From NCBI RefSeq assembly GCF_017654505.1, contig NC_054535.1:86308785-86372784 (forward strand): 64,000 bases of DNA, given 5' to 3'. A program made the position numbers and the translations under genes. The notes beneath the pieces were generated by a model. The model saw only the letters and a program-made list of their open reading frames with translations, was not told the DNA's origin and did no database searches. The DNA comes from Polyodon spathula (lineage: Eukaryota > Chordata > Actinopteri > Acipenseriformes > Polyodontidae). Positions 37,301 through 50,804 of the stretch are shown piece after piece (the stretch's first letter is position 1; each line of letters opens with the position of its first letter).

Positions 37301-40300
37301 AGGACAGTGCCAGTTTGGTATCATTCCATGGGTCAAAATGCATCAAATTCATGGGACAAACTGAACAATCATCATCTTCCTGAGCTATAAATACACTTTT
37401 TGATCTCCTGTAATCCCACTGCAAGTCTTGTGTTAAGAAATGCTTATTGCACAATTTCAGAACAAGTAATGCAGGGCCAATGAATAGAAAATAAATGTAA
37501 AAATGCCAACCAGCAAAAGGCTCTGTGCCCTAAAGCAGTTCTTCCTCACAATGGTAATTGTTAAGAATTTCTGAATAGTCTCAAAACAGGTTTCTCTGTT
37601 TATACTCTACATTTTTTTATGCATATATAGTACAAATGCAATATACAATAAATGACTTGAAATCTCAGCAACGCATTGAGCTCTGTGTTTATATCAATCA
37701 GTAAACTCTTAGCTGATCGTTTTTTATTTGAAGTTAATAATCTTACATGTCTTACCAGATGCATTTTTATGAAGTTCATGTTAGTGTAACGATTATGATA
37801 GTTGCAATGCTGTGTAACCTAAAAACAAAGCACATATTAACTTTAATACCAGTTTAAAAAAAAAAAAAAAAAACACTTCAATTAATTAGTAGTAGCGGTA
37901 GCATATTGGCATAACTTTAGCACAGCACATTAAGGAATCAATTTTTAATGCGATGAAGGAATCTTAATAGAAACATTTAAAAATAGTTTACATTTAACCA
38001 TCCTTAGAGAGATTAAAAAAACAGATGACCAGTAGAACAATCCAATTAGAGCTGTTGTATCCTAGGTGGCCACAATTAGGTAAGTCAAATTGAAAAGTTT
38101 CTGTAATATTATAAAATATATTGTAAAGTTGTTGTAAACACCTTTGTTACTGCAATGCATGCTCAATGGTACATTTTTATGATGCATGCCATAAGAAATG
38201 TTAGCCTTAATTACCATAAAGTAATTAAGGCTAAGGCATCAAAGTGTGCTACCTCTGTTTTCTTTGTAAATGTAGCCGATGTCTGCTGTGTTGCCATTGT
38301 AGTGAACTGATGAGTTAAGTTGTACAAGAATAGTATAGACTTACCCCTGATAATCCTTTCCGTACTAGAGCCAGTAGAGCTCACATTGGTCTCTGAACCT
38401 GGAGGCTGTGATATTGTTTTAAGGAAACTACTTTTTCTAGTAAACATTTGCAATTTCACTACACCAACAATTATGTTCAGAATTCCTTTGAAGGCATTTT
38501 ATTGATTATACTGTTGTTACTTGACATGTGAAAGCCTTCAGAGATGCAACATTTAACTTGCAAGCATATGAAAATGAAAACTGAACATAATTATTTCTCA
38601 TTGTATTATAAATTGTATGTTGTACACATGCTGGTACAACAGAAAGTGCTGCCCATTTTAAGATGCATGTAAACTGTAACCAGTGTACTTCACATCAGAC
38701 CCACTTTATAAGTGTACTGTACATAGCAAGTCATTGGAAGACTATTGTATGTAAACCAATATGCCACCCCATGCACAGATTTGTATTGTGCAATTTCAGA
38801 GAGTAGAGATGGAAGACTCTTGAATGTAAAGGGTACCTGTTTATAAGAGTTGTGTTTAACTGTCCGTAGCATTCTGTCAAAGGTCATGATTAATATAGAT
38901 GGAAAGCACAAAATAGATAAAGCTGTTCTATCTCTGGGAAATGCATAAAGCAGGGGGTGGAACGTTATATGTAATGCCTTTCTAAAGTTATTCTTACAGT
39001 TTTACAGTCAGTTATTCTGACTGTTTCTTTTAAACGTGGTGTCTATTCATATTATGTCTATTAAAATAATGGAAATCTTTCATTGGCAGGTCCTGCTCTG
39101 TATAAAATATTATCAAAATAAGCATTCTCATCCATTTTGCTTGTCTGAGGAGTACAAAATTGAAAGAATACAAAATGAATACATAACTGAGACTCACTCT
39201 CCATGCCTCTCTACATGGTTTCTTGCTTCTTGGTGTTTTTTTTGCACGATATGTTCTGGAAGTGCATCAGCCAACTGATGCAATAGGGCCAAAGCTAAGA
39301 GATTGTGGATTTGCTGTTTTGAGAATAGTACCAACAATGAATTAAAACATAAAACTATATCCTTTTCTATGCATTTTCCACCATATAACTTAAACAGTTA
39401 CTGTAAGTTGTCTGGTGTCCCCTTGCATTTCTAACAGTGGAGGTATTTGTCATGCATTTCATGAACATTGTAAAGCTAGGAATTCCAAACAATCAAATCC
39501 ACCTACTTAAAGAGAGCAGACTTATTTACAGTAACTGTCTTGGTTGGACCACAGTACAGTAACCAATAAAAACATTAAGTTAGTCTTGGTGGAGGTGGCT
39601 CAATGTCCTAGAAGTAATCTTATGGTTTTAGTAGAGATTGAAGTCTTGATAATTTTAGGGACAGGTGGATTCAATTGTATTAGTATAGTAGTATTAGTAA
39701 GCTATATCTTTTATATAGCTCTGTTATATTTCCCAGGTATAAGATATCACTAACTTTTGTTCGATTTGGAGAAATTTAGAACTACCGAAGGAGGAGTCAG
39801 AAAGTGCACAAAATGATGGTTAGGTTCCAACTGCGTTTGGAGTCGTATTTCAGATGGTATTTTATTTTTAATATTTATTTTTAAAACCAGACTTTTAAGT
39901 GATCTATCTTCATTTGAAGTCCTGGTTCATGGTACAGTACATGCAGTAGAAACATCAGACTGTGGAAAACACAATCTGTCAGCTGCAAAATATGCACATA
40001 TTTATGCTAGAATTCCAAGAGACTAATTATGTGCTGGCCGGTAGGGTTCGTTTAAAAAAAAAAAAAAAAAAAGGAAAGAAAAAAAGCAAAGATTTTCTTT
40101 GTAGATTATCTAAGTTCAGTTCCTTTTTAAAATGAAAATCGCTGGATTAGTGTTTCATTTGAGTGTTAAGAATATCAGAATGGCAACACAGAAACCTCCT
40201 TGAACTAGAGCTTTAGCACCAATGCCTTGAACAGTATGGAGAGCTGCAAGGTTTCCTGTAGGTGTGAACAAGGCTGCAGTAAGAAAAGCCACAATGGTTA

Positions 40301-40565
40301 ACTCAGGTCATCATAAATAAACAAGCAAACAGAAAAACTAACATCCAATTAGGAATGCTTTTGATGTTACTGTACGTGAGCAGTGGAAGTTCTTTTTTCT
40401 GTTGCATTGGGCTGTTTTGGTGGAAGAGAGTTACAGAATACTGAATCACTCTTGCTAAGAGTGAATTCTGCGGAGGTTTTACAGTGTGTTTCTTTCTCTT
40501 ACAAAGCATCTTAGTTTTAATTTTGCATTCCTTTTTCCTGCTCCGGTCTAGTTACTTTGTTTATT

Positions 40566-40649
40566 TATATATTTATTTTTGAGGGTGCTGTGTCTTTAAC
40601 TAAAGTATGAAAAAGTAACCCATCCTCTCCAGCCCCCCTCTGCAGCTCA

Positions 40650-40700
<51 letters not shown>

Positions 40701-40984
40701 ACTCAGAGCAAGAACGGCAGACACTCCATAGGATTGCTTCTGTTGTAGAAGTAGCTTTGAACACAGGCGGATCAACCACCCACCTTCATGTGAGGAGGGT
40801 AAAAACAATCAGTGCTTTTGAGTGCAGTGACTGTAGGACGTGTGACTTACCGGATAATTTATTTCAGTCTCCCAAGAGGGACCTTGTTGTGGGGCAATCA
40901 TCTGAAACAAGAGAAAATAAAGGTTCTGCTGCGAGATATACTGGTAGAGGCTGTGTGCTAAAGAACAGATTTCTTATAGTAAAG
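40566..40984 (+). promoter_or_regulatory. Candidate alternative MCC promoter and first exon
   Basis: The segment has a TATATAT word (40566-40572), a 45-bp GA tract (about 40652-40696), an AP-1 consensus TGACTCA (40699-40705) and then about 280 bp of mixed composition. It ends at a good donor, AAG then GTAAGG at 40985. The frame is open from 40619 to the donor (122 codons) and leaves in phase 0, the same phase as MCC exon 2. There is no ATG in that frame, so translation would need a non-AUG start or the segment is untranslated leader. The main MCC exon 1 also has a GA tract in its leader. Confidence 0.4.
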
Positions 40985-43900
40985 GTAAGGTTATTGATTT
41001 TTTTCTCTCCAAGAACTAGTGTAGAGCAGCTTTATTTCCTGTAGCACAGCATGAAATGAGAACAAGCGCAGGCTTCGAGACAAAGAGGCCATTACTTTTG
41101 GGAACCAAATCTTTAGAGTTTCTGCACGGGAGCTGCAGTGTATTTTTGTAGTTTAAAAAGTCAAATTGTGAATACAGGAAGCCAGCATCTGTGTTTGGTT
41201 TTAGGAATCAGCAGGAAGAGGTGTGCTTTTTTTGGAAGCTTGACTGCAGAAAATCCCAGCTGATGTCAGAAACTTTTTTTTTTTTTTGGTTTTATTAATG
41301 TCCCTGAGAAAAGTAAGTGGGGTTACTGGAGTTTTGTTTTAAATGCCTTGGTAAAAGAGTTAAATATATATAAAACAAATGGTCAAGAATCAAACTTAAT
41401 ACATTTAGGACATTTCAGAGGTTTAAAAAAAAAAAAAGAAAATACTTTTCAAAAAGGAATACCGAGTGAATGTAAAACTGTGAAAATGGTATCATGTTTA
41501 TTTTAAACTAGCTTCAGAATCAGATAACTGCTACTGTGTAAAGGCCTCTCCATTTGTTATGTCTCCCTGACTTTAGCAATTCAATATGCGTGTCTCCAGC
41601 ACTTTTGTTTTATTCTTAATATTTCAGATGTCTGGGTTATTCCTTATGCCAATTTGTAGTTAATTATTTAATTTAAAAAAAAAAAAAATTGTAATAATTT
41701 AATGGTACTTTTTGTTTTTAAAGATAAAATTGACTAAAGTGATGCTAACATCACATACTTTTTTGTTATAAGCATTTCTGGAGCATTTTTCTTGAAGAAT
41801 CTTTTGACCCTGGACGTGTGCTGTAGGTTTACAGGAACTTTGTTAAAAGGCTCTAATAGGATACGTCAAGCACTGCTTCCAGTGGTGAGACGTGAGTCTA
41901 ACAATGTTAAAACCTGTGCACAGTATTTCTCCTTTGCCGTCTCATTGTAGATTTAGTGCATAGACTGCATCTAGCGAGTCAACCTTTCATTTCAGTTACA
42001 GCAAAACCACATTAGCATGGACTGTGGTAAGTTCTCTCCTAACAAGAATTAAATCATGTGGTCAATAGAGTCCCTGAAACTTTAATGAAAGGGGATGCAA
42101 AGTGCTAACCTTATAGCTTATTTTAATCTATTTTTACAGTCGTCTCTGGTGAGTTTTCTCTAAAGAGTTGCTGTGACTGTGTTTGTTTTCTTAACTAAGA
42201 ACTAGTCTTCTCAGTTGCATACACTGTATACAGTGTTTTCATTAATGATGCTTTTTTGTTATTTTTCTAAGGATCTCTTTCTGATCCAATGGGAATATAA
42301 TGACAAACAAGGTATTAGATGTTGTTTTGAGGGTAGGTTTTCTGCTAATGTGTAGGGCAAGGTCCTTCCCAAGGGCACTGGGCTTTTAACATCATTATAA
42401 CTCTATGGGGAAAAAGGGTACTTAGCTCCAAGTACCATTTAAGTAACAGTTAATGTAAAGGTAGAGAACACCCTTGCGTTCATCATTATGTGTTATAGGT
42501 TATGGTCCAATTAAAGCATTTCTATTGCCGTTGCCTTTTTATAAACTAAGAAACTACTATGGTAGTTGCTGTAATTAAGATTTGACCAGCTACTATACTG
42601 AAACTGTTATCAATCGTATAGACACAAAGATTTAGTTTAAACAATAGTGGCTGTACTGAACTGCACTGAAATATACTCCATGCTAAAATAATGCTGACAC
42701 CGTTTTTTCACGCTATCATTTTTTTTGTTCACTGTACACAGCTTTATTTATTAATTTTTTTCAACTTGCATCCCAGTTCATTGCTGTTTAACTTAAAGTC
42801 CAAACAGTCTCGGAAAACCTGGTTCCATACTGTCACTAGTCTCCTACAACAACATTTGCTGGTCATACTTTAAAATGTGATTCAAATAAATGGTATACTA
42901 AAGTAGATTATGGTTCAGCATCAGTTAGTGAAAATAATATGGATGCTTTAGATCTCCTCTTGGCTGGTGCCATCTGCCTTTGATTTGTAACAAAGAATTT
43001 CTTGTTCAGAAGCTTCACAAGCAGTTTTCTTACCCATAAAAAGTTATGTAACTGAATGGCAATGGCATTTTGAAAACATTTGTAAGGGAAGTACAGTAAC
43101 TTGCCCAGTGTCGCATATAACCTGCTGACTGAGGTATGAGTGAAAACAAAGACCTAGTGATAACCTGAATCCTTCATTTAAGTCACTCTTAATATGAATT
43201 TAACATTTTCTGTTTTGAGGAGATGTAGTCTTGAGGATGTCTGCATTGTAAAGCATTCCTGCATTTATTGCACTTCCAGGAGCACTGCATAATAACTGAC
43301 ATTTTAAATGGCATCTGGCATCTAAAAAGCCAACTCAACAGTAATCCACATTTTCCCTTTTTTATTATGTTTGTTTATGGTGAGCAGTTAGTTGACCTTG
43401 CAATATCTGAGCATTTCTGTACTGATTGTTGCATAATGTCTTGTTTTAGGTTGCCGTTTTGTAAGAAATATGTTGGCTAGTGTGGGGTGGTTCAAATAGG
43501 GTGTTTTTATCCTAGCTTTATTCCCTCTTTAATTTTATCACCATGTCAGCTCTGTTTGAGATGCTAAGTTGTTTCAGGTGAAAGGCCCATCCTTATAGCC
43601 AAGAGGAAGATGGCATTGGACCAACTTTAAATAATCCATGTTGAGAGTGCTACCAGTTTATCCTTTTACCCTTTTTATTATTTATCTTCAGAGTCAATGC
43701 AAGTTGTGAACTTCTTGACATATTTAGTCTAGCAGTGGATAAGGTTAGTAAAATCAATTTCCTTTAGGAGAACATGTTAACAAAGTGAATTAAACTGTAT
43801 CTTTATTCAGTATGCAACATCCATTAACTGGGGACGCAGTGGCTTGAAATGTCGTCTCATTTGTCTTGGTAAAACCAAAGGTACACTTTAAGAGCTTAAC

Positions 43901-44929
43901 TAAGATCAAAGTCAAAACTCAGCATTCCAGTTTTGTCAAATTAATATTTTAATACTAAAGTATTTGACCAGCTGTAGGAAAATATCTGCATTGCCTAACC
44001 ATGGATGGTCGCTGTTGCATATTACAAGCATAAGCACATTCATTTAAAAAATATCTTTTAAATCCCCTAACCTGCTTTTGGTCTGTCTTCCCGGTGCCAT
44101 GTACACTATTTAGAAGCACTGCATTGTTTTGTTGGGTTGCAAGTGGGCTCCTAAATTTACTGTATTTCTGGAAATGCACAGATATTTGTAGTTACCTGTC
44201 AACTGAGAAGAGACTGGTTCACAATAGCACGAGGTAATGGCACACAGTAGTGACTGCAATACAGTAGCAGAGACTTGCTGATCACTAAGCATCCATTGGA
44301 ACTCCCATAGGCTCATTAACATCTGTAAAATACGTTTCTGTCCTTCAAATAGATAATGGAAGTACATTATAATCCTGTAATGTCATTTTCCCAGAGAAGT
44401 TACTGTTCCCAGGAGTGAGAGCAGCTTAGCCAAGATGTAGTTGCTGAATTTAAAGCTGTGTCAGTAAGTACATGCAGAGGAACCTGATTCTATGCTTTGT
44501 GTAACTGTGTCACATACCTAATGAATGTGGGTCAGGTATTCAGAATCTTATGGAAACACTGCTCTTTCAGCATTAAGTAACATTATATAGAATCAACTCA
44601 TCATATAGAATGTCACGCAGGAACCTAGAGGATATGTCATTTCAATAAAACACTGCATGCTCTGCAGCTCATTTTTATGTTTTAACAATACCCTAGACAC
44701 ACAAAGACAATACTGGTGGTCATCTTGAAATTTCTTCTGTTATATTTGTAAAATACTGTTTTTTTTTTTTTTTTTTTTAAATATGTCTTTTTAGGATTAT
44801 AAAACAAAAATAAATTCACTCACTCACCTCATCTCAAGTAAGTGTTGTTAACTAGGCCTCAGAGACCTACAGTATAGCAATACTGAGGCAGTAAGAAATA
44901 GTCATTTAATTTTTAATTTTAATTTTATA

Positions 44930-45176
44930 TATAGTGCCTTTCATAGTGGACCACCATAATGAAGCGCTGTACAAAATACAAGACTAGGGTGTGTGAACTA
45001 TGCATCAGCTGCAGAGTCACTTACTACAACATCTCACCCGAAAGACAGAGCACAAGGATGTTAAGTGACTTGCTCGGAGTCACACAGTGAGTCAGTGGCT
45101 GAGCTGGGATTTGAACCAGGGACCTCCTGGTTATAAGCCAGTTTTTTTTAACCACTGAACCACACAGCCTCCTATA
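44930..45176 (-). repeat. tRNA-derived SINE
   Basis: On the minus strand it starts AGGAGGCTGTGTGGTTCAGT, has box A (GTGGTTCAGTGGTTAA) and box B (CTGGTTCAAATCCC), then a MIR-like core (ACTCACTGTGTGACTC, AAGTCACTTAACATCC) and a tail with CAGCGCTTCATTATGGTGGT and CACTATATA. The full-length organisation of a polymerase III SINE is preserved. Confidence 0.82.
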
Positions 45177-45823
45177 GTGACAGAGCTAGCAAATTTGACA
45201 GCTGCAGAAATACTGTGTTAGCGTACAGTATGTTCTCCAGAGGATTCTGACTCAGTTTGCATCTTTTATTAAATTGAAAATTGGTAAGATAAAGAAATTC
45301 ATGTTAATTGTATTGTCTGTGAACCACATAAGGTAGGACCAGGTGTTTTATTGCTAAATATGTAACTCATTTTTTAAAACATAGTCACTCCTTTAAAATG
45401 TATTATTTTACATGATTTAACCAAAGACGACTGAAGGGGATTTACACCTCATTTTCAATGATATCCAGAAATACTGTAAAACTAAACATATTTATATAAA
45501 CATCTGGCACTGCATGGTGTCATTCTTGCTGTTCAGCTTGGTATAGCAGTAGAAAGCTGAGAAGCATGTGTGAAAGGTTTTATTTATTGGCTGTATCTGT
45601 AGAGCCAAAGTAATTTCTGTCTTCTGTGTGGAATTGCTACAACCCTATAGTTTTTCTTTTGTGGTGTGTTACTGTTATTGAAAACAACATGGGTTGCAGT
45701 GCAGTACTACCATATGCAGTATTCTTCTCACAAGTGGAAATTAGTACTCGCATTTGAAGGATTAACCATGGGTGAATTACTCATTTGGAACTTAGTGGTT
45801 GATAACAACAGAATAAAAACAAT

Positions 45824-45827
<4 letters not shown>

Positions 45828-45854
<27 letters not shown>

Positions 45855-45880
45855 AAGATTATATATATATATATATAATA
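45828..45880. repeat. (TA)n microsatellite
   Basis: Two TA runs are separated by AAGAT. It abuts the left end of the MITE at 45883. Confidence 0.9.
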
Positions 45881-45882
45881 TC

Positions 45883-46073
45883 GGGCTCTATTCACAAAAC
45901 TGTTAGTGTTTTATAAACATTACCTTATGTTAAACAGTTGTTTCAAAACTGAGAGTCACTTCCAAATCGTTCTCAAAAGGTTTTGTGAACTGCAAACTTG
46001 AGTTAATGAATTAAATGAGCGTTTAAAAACAGCCCTTACCAAAACATTGCTTAATGTTTTGTGAATAGGGCAC
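45883..46073. mobile_element. MITE with GGGCTCTATTCAC termini
   Basis: The left end GGGCTCTATTCACAAAAC and the right end GTTTTGTGAATAGGGCAC are imperfect inverted repeats enclosing about 190 bp without coding potential. A target duplication cannot be read because the left flank is TA-repeat. A similar half-end (GGGCCCTATTCTTAAAAT) lies at 7508. Confidence 0.65.
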
Positions 46074-46818
46074 ATTGGCACAAGAACAAAAGAAGAGCTC
46101 TGATTGGTCAGCATGAGAACTCTTAGTTGCCTGTTTATCCAGACTCAAGGCTGTCTTATCAGCATTATGAATGGCATTCATTTGTTTTATTAGTCAACAA
46201 GCTACAGCGTAGCAGTTTGTTCAAAAGCAACTAATACCTAAAGTCTTAACTGGAGGCATCATAAGTTATTGATCCTAATCATCTCTTCTGCCCTGATCCT
46301 TTCAAACAAAGTTCAGGTTTATTAGGCCTATATTGTAGAAATTGCACCACAAATAAATAATTGACACATTAACCAAGAGGATGAACGGGTTGTTGTGAAT
46401 ATCTGCAGGAAGATGGGAGTGTAGGACGTACTAAAAATAACACTGGCTTGTGTAGGTTTGGGCGTTAACATTGAGAACTTGGCTTGTTATTTTCTGATAA
46501 CAAAAGGGACAAATGGTAGTATATTTAATACTGCTTTCCAAGCTAAATAGCCACCCTCTTGGCTAAAACAGCTGAATGACCCCTATTCTTTTGTTCATCA
46601 TGGTTTACAGATTGCCATGCCATGTGCCTTAACTTTGTGTTTGCATGGTAGCATAAACTGAATAGCTGCATTAGAACATACTTGTGAACTGTTGAAGTTT
46701 TCTAGGCTGCCCTTAACAAGTCCATGTTATTATTTGACATGGACAGTTTGTTTTTTTTTGTTTGTTTTTTTCCCCCCCGAATCGGGAGAGACAACACCAG
46801 TTAGATCAACATGATCTA

Positions 46819-47180
46819 CAGCTATGGCCAAAAGTTTGGCATCATCCTATAGAATTAACAAATTTTGCTTCATAAAGTCGAATGAAACCTGCTGAATAAT
46901 CTTATATTAGCATATTGAATTGCATACTACTTTCTAGTTTTCCATATTCTTAATGAAAAACTGACAAATTGAAAAATGTGACATTTTGAAATCCAACATA
47001 AAATACTGTACTATTATGGCTTCTGGTAGACTTTTGCAATGTCATTTTGTAGTTTATTTTATTACATGCTGTTAAATAGAATAACAGGTTTCTAAATTAT
47101 GTTCATATATTTATTTTTAATTTTATTTAATTGTTTAAATCCTAAAATTTTACCAGGTGCTAAACTTTTGGCCATATCTG
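46819..47180. mobile_element. Tc1/mariner-type MITE, best preserved copy
   Basis: This 362-bp element has terminal inverted repeats CAGCTATGGCCAAAAGTTT and AAACTTTTGGCCATATCTG, flanked by TA on both sides (46817-46818 and 47181-47182). It has no transposase. Two more copies lie at 16687-16965 and 21998-22214, so the family has been mobilised repeatedly in this intron. Confidence 0.85.
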
Positions 47181-47659
47181 TACAGTGGATGAGATATTAT
47201 GCAGTAAATGTGAGCGATTTTGCCTAAGTTGTTTACATTTTGTCTGGTAATGCAATGTAGCGTAAAATTTAATTAGGTCTCACATTATGCAGTTCAATTG
47301 TGTAGCTAACTGTGCAGAAACTATTCATATACTTTTAATATTTCTCCTAATGTAGAATAAGTTTTTGTGAATGTTCTGATAGAAATGTGTGTGTGTGTTT
47401 TTATATAATGTACATTGTGAAGAAATGTATCACAGCAATTGAAAATGTTGAGTTTCTAGTTGAGTTGTTTAATTCCAGTGTTTACTGACCTTTACAACTA
47501 CATACAGTATTTGACATTAAATACCCAAATTCTTAAACTGTACTGTTCTAGTTGCTAAGATTTAAATCTGGTTGGTGGGGGTCAGGAGAGTTGAGGTTTG
47601 TAGTAGGGGTAAAAAATAAGTGCTATAATCCTCACTTCTTATTTATTTGTTTATTTATG

Positions 47660-47688
47660 TTTTTTTTTTTTTTTTTTTTTTTTTTTTT
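47660..47688. repeat. T29 run forming the exon 2 polypyrimidine tract
   Basis: An unbroken run of 29 T ends 7 bp before the MCC exon 2 acceptor AG (47694-47695). Confidence 0.95.
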
Positions 47689-47695
47689 GTTATAG

Positions 47696-47809
47696 TTACA
47701 TCTGGCAGCCCTGGCATCACTAAAAGGTGACATAGTGGAGCTCAATAAGAGACTGCAACAAACCGAGAGGGAGCGAGACCTGCTGGAAAAGAGGTTGGGA
47801 AAAGCTCAG
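47696..47809 (+). CDS. mcc: MCC coding exon 2
   Basis: This 114-nt exon (38 codons, phase 0 at both ends) begins LHLAALASLKG and ends LGKAQ. It encodes a charged, heptad-like helix (ELNKRLQQTERERDLLEKR) that is the first coiled-coil segment of MCC. The acceptor is TATAG immediately before TTA at 47696, and the donor is GTGAGT at 47810. The sequence is nearly collinear with the human family member at this place. The polypyrimidine tract upstream is an uninterrupted 29-T run, which is unusual and may make splicing length-sensitive. Confidence 0.95.
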
Positions 47810-50804
47810 GTGAGTGTCAAGATCCAGAACTGTAGTCTGTGGTGCACAAGACTTGTAGAGAAATAGTCATTTTACTTTTGAAGCAGCTTTGCACACTGTA
47901 TAGTGCACGAACCTGTCATGCTCACAGAACCAGTCTAAACTGCCTGTAAAATCCACATTCATGTAAATGAATATACTGCAGCCACTAAGCATGTCATGAA
48001 CATAGCTATGAAACATAGTAACAGCTAGTCAGAAAAGCTGCATACTGCTAAGAGTTTGTTGTTTTTCAAAAATGGTAATGGGGCAGTGTGTGATGACGAA
48101 AAGGTAGAAAGAGAGAAAAGAGAGAGAAACCAGTGTGAAGAGATGAGATACACAGGAATATAAGGGAAAGGACTGACTACTGACAGTAAAAGACTTGGCA
48201 GAAAGATAGAAAGTCTTGGACAGAAGGATATTGGAGAAGGGTTAAGATTTGAAATGTGTTGTGTAGGAGTATCTAACTGTACAAAGATTCTGCATAACCC
48301 ACTTACTGCGGTCACAGAGGGCAATAGAAAGTTCCCAGTTCTCACTGTGCATTAGTGTCATTCAGAGTAGCATTCCTCAAAAGCAAGGGTCACCAATGTC
48401 AAAAGCAGTTGAAAGTTATAGAATTGAAGAATGGGATAAAAGGGTTAAAATATGAATGAGTCCTCTCTTGGAATTTTGTAATCCCTCAGCACTTTGCGTT
48501 AAAGTACTAAAGGATTTAGCTGTAGCACTGTAACAGCTCAAATACTGAGTCATACTATAGAAGGTTTAGCTGCATATTGTTAATTAATTGGACATTCAAT
48601 ATTTTTTATTCTGTTGGGAACATGATTCATTTATAAAAAGAAAAAAAAAAACATGCTCTTCCAGTTCAATAGCTGGGTGAAAAATGATTAGGTGTCCTCA
48701 TTTAAGGCGCTTGGTATGCAAAATCCAAAATTGGCACATAAAATGAAACACGATCCTTCAGGAAGCTTGTGGAGCATTGAGAGTGCGTAGTTATGGCTCA
48801 CCGGGGGACACTCGCAAGATCCATAATAATACTAAATTACAGTCTTATATGATTCCTAAGGACATCGTTATGCATTTTGCATTAACACTGATAAGTATTT
48901 ACTAGAACTGTCGGTTTTCAAGGTGTCACTCAGGCTAATTCTCAAATGTTGTATTTAATTGTATAACTTTGAGCTGGTAAATTAAAACAACTAGATCTTA
49001 CCCTTTTGATTGTGTGCTGATTTATTTAATATTTGTACAATTTTGTTGATTTTATTTGATTAATTATAAGAATTTGAGTACTCATCAGCAAGTTGTGGGA
49101 ACACACTTTGTTATTGTCTTGCCTACATGCTATACACTGTAGTTAATGGAGAATCCTAGCTCAAGGGTTAGTGTGGCAATACATTAATCACAGAAATACC
49201 AAAACAAACACTGAGGTTAATGTGCTGTTCCATGCTTCCAAAAGTCATGGTTTTGGTTTTTATAACATCTGAAAACTGTTGACTGGTTCTATGTTGTCAA
49301 ACGTATTACGGATTTTTGATATGTTGAGGCCTCAGAACTGCACCACGAACAGGTGTATTGAAGTGTTTCACAAGTGTAATGTAGTTTTATTGGGTCACAG
49401 TGTGGTGAAATGCCTTGCCTAGAGCCACAGAGTAAGGGACTCCATTCTCATCTTTATTGATTTGGTTGGGTATTGGATATCGATGAACAGAAAAGCATTA
49501 TGAATTCTGAAATTGCAGCATACCTGGAGCTTAAGAGGGATTAACAGTAACTGTTTTATGCTTCCACAAAAGTCCATACCACCAAGCCAGTATCTTTATT
49601 ACTGTTCTCTGTGAAGCAATTAACCAAAAGTTATCAATGATTTGTATGCTGCCTGATAGATGCTGGCCCCTTTTTTTGCGTGAGCTAAATCGTGGAACAC
49701 TATGTCTGGATGAATTAAAATTGAGACATTGTAATTCACAATAAATAATTCATTTTGAATCCTTATATTGCATTATACTTCAGTACTATACTATACTTAT
49801 ACTTTTGACTGAGTGTCAGATTTTACTTGTGTTATGAGCTATTAACTTCTTGATAGATTCTGTGTTTGATTTGTACCAAACATTTTGCACCAAAAATGTG
49901 CTAGCTGCATCAAATCCATTTTTACTGGAAACTGCTGAGACAGTCATTAATATCGCCTGCACCAACTTTACAGTCCCTGCATGTAAAAGTGTAATAATGA
50001 ATATACCGCAAGGGATCCACCTTTTAGTAAATGAGAGGTTTTTGACAAAATGTATATGGGGAAAAATGTGTTTCCCTTTCAATTCGAAGACAATCACCAC
50101 TACATTAGGTATGGGATATTCCTGCCCTTAGGGTAGGTATTGCTAAGCTCTGTATACCAGAGCTGCTGAGAAGCCCTTTCCTGGGATGACGCACTCGGGC
50201 CCGCCTACTGAGGGAATAAAACTGTCACTCACAGGAAGATCCTCCTCTTTTTCCTTCTGAAGATGGTAAGGTAAGACTTCTGTGTTGAGATGAGCGTGTT
50301 GATAGAAAATAGCTTCTCAAGTCGATTCGAGTCGGTTGTATTTCCCTTGCATTTGTGCTGAAAGCCGGCTTGCCACTTTCCTGGAATCAATGACTTAAAA
50401 AGACAGAGTCCTGTTTGCCTTTCTGTCTTTCAGCGGCTTCGCGCTTGTAGGCCGTTCTCTTTTTATCTGTCTGTCATGTGTGAGCAACTGCCTGTGCAGT
50501 CATCCGTGAATGATTGTCTTTTATTCCTGAGAGTACAAGTGTCCTCCTCGAGGCTAGGCCTTGCCGCATCCCCGCTGTCGAGTAGACCCTGCCGGTGTAC
50601 GCTCTCTCCCTTTACTATCTTTCTACCGTGTTTTATTGTCTGCTTCGGCCGTGCATCTCCCCTTGGTACACGCTACGCGTTGACCAGGTGTGTGTGTTGA
50701 CCATGCGGTTATGGTAGGCACATTGCATAGCGGCCTCCCCGGTGCTGCGGTACCGCGGCGAATACATAGCCCCTGATATATATTATCTCGGGGAACAGGT
50801 GCTT

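Larger units (their letters stand above)
5685..47695 (+). other. mcc: MCC intron 1 (about 42 kb)
   Basis: The intron runs between the donor at 5685 and the acceptor at 47694-47695. Elements recognised in it are listed separately. I see no convincing gene or repeat in the following stretches: 5877-8900 (apart from a poly-A at 6749-6767 and a TTTA repeat near 6861), 10610-12280, 12420-16680, 16970-19690, 20238-21997, 22215-23620, 25332-27105, 28367-29385, 31477-33960, 34370-40560, 41050-44930 and 46074-46818. The short open frames in these stretches have no recognisable domain and look like chance frames. Confidence 0.85.

Noticed and set aside
48025..48345. 106-codon minus-strand frame in intron 2
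   Set aside because: It is a serine/leucine-rich translation of a purine-rich stretch, with no domain, splice signals or similarity I recognise.
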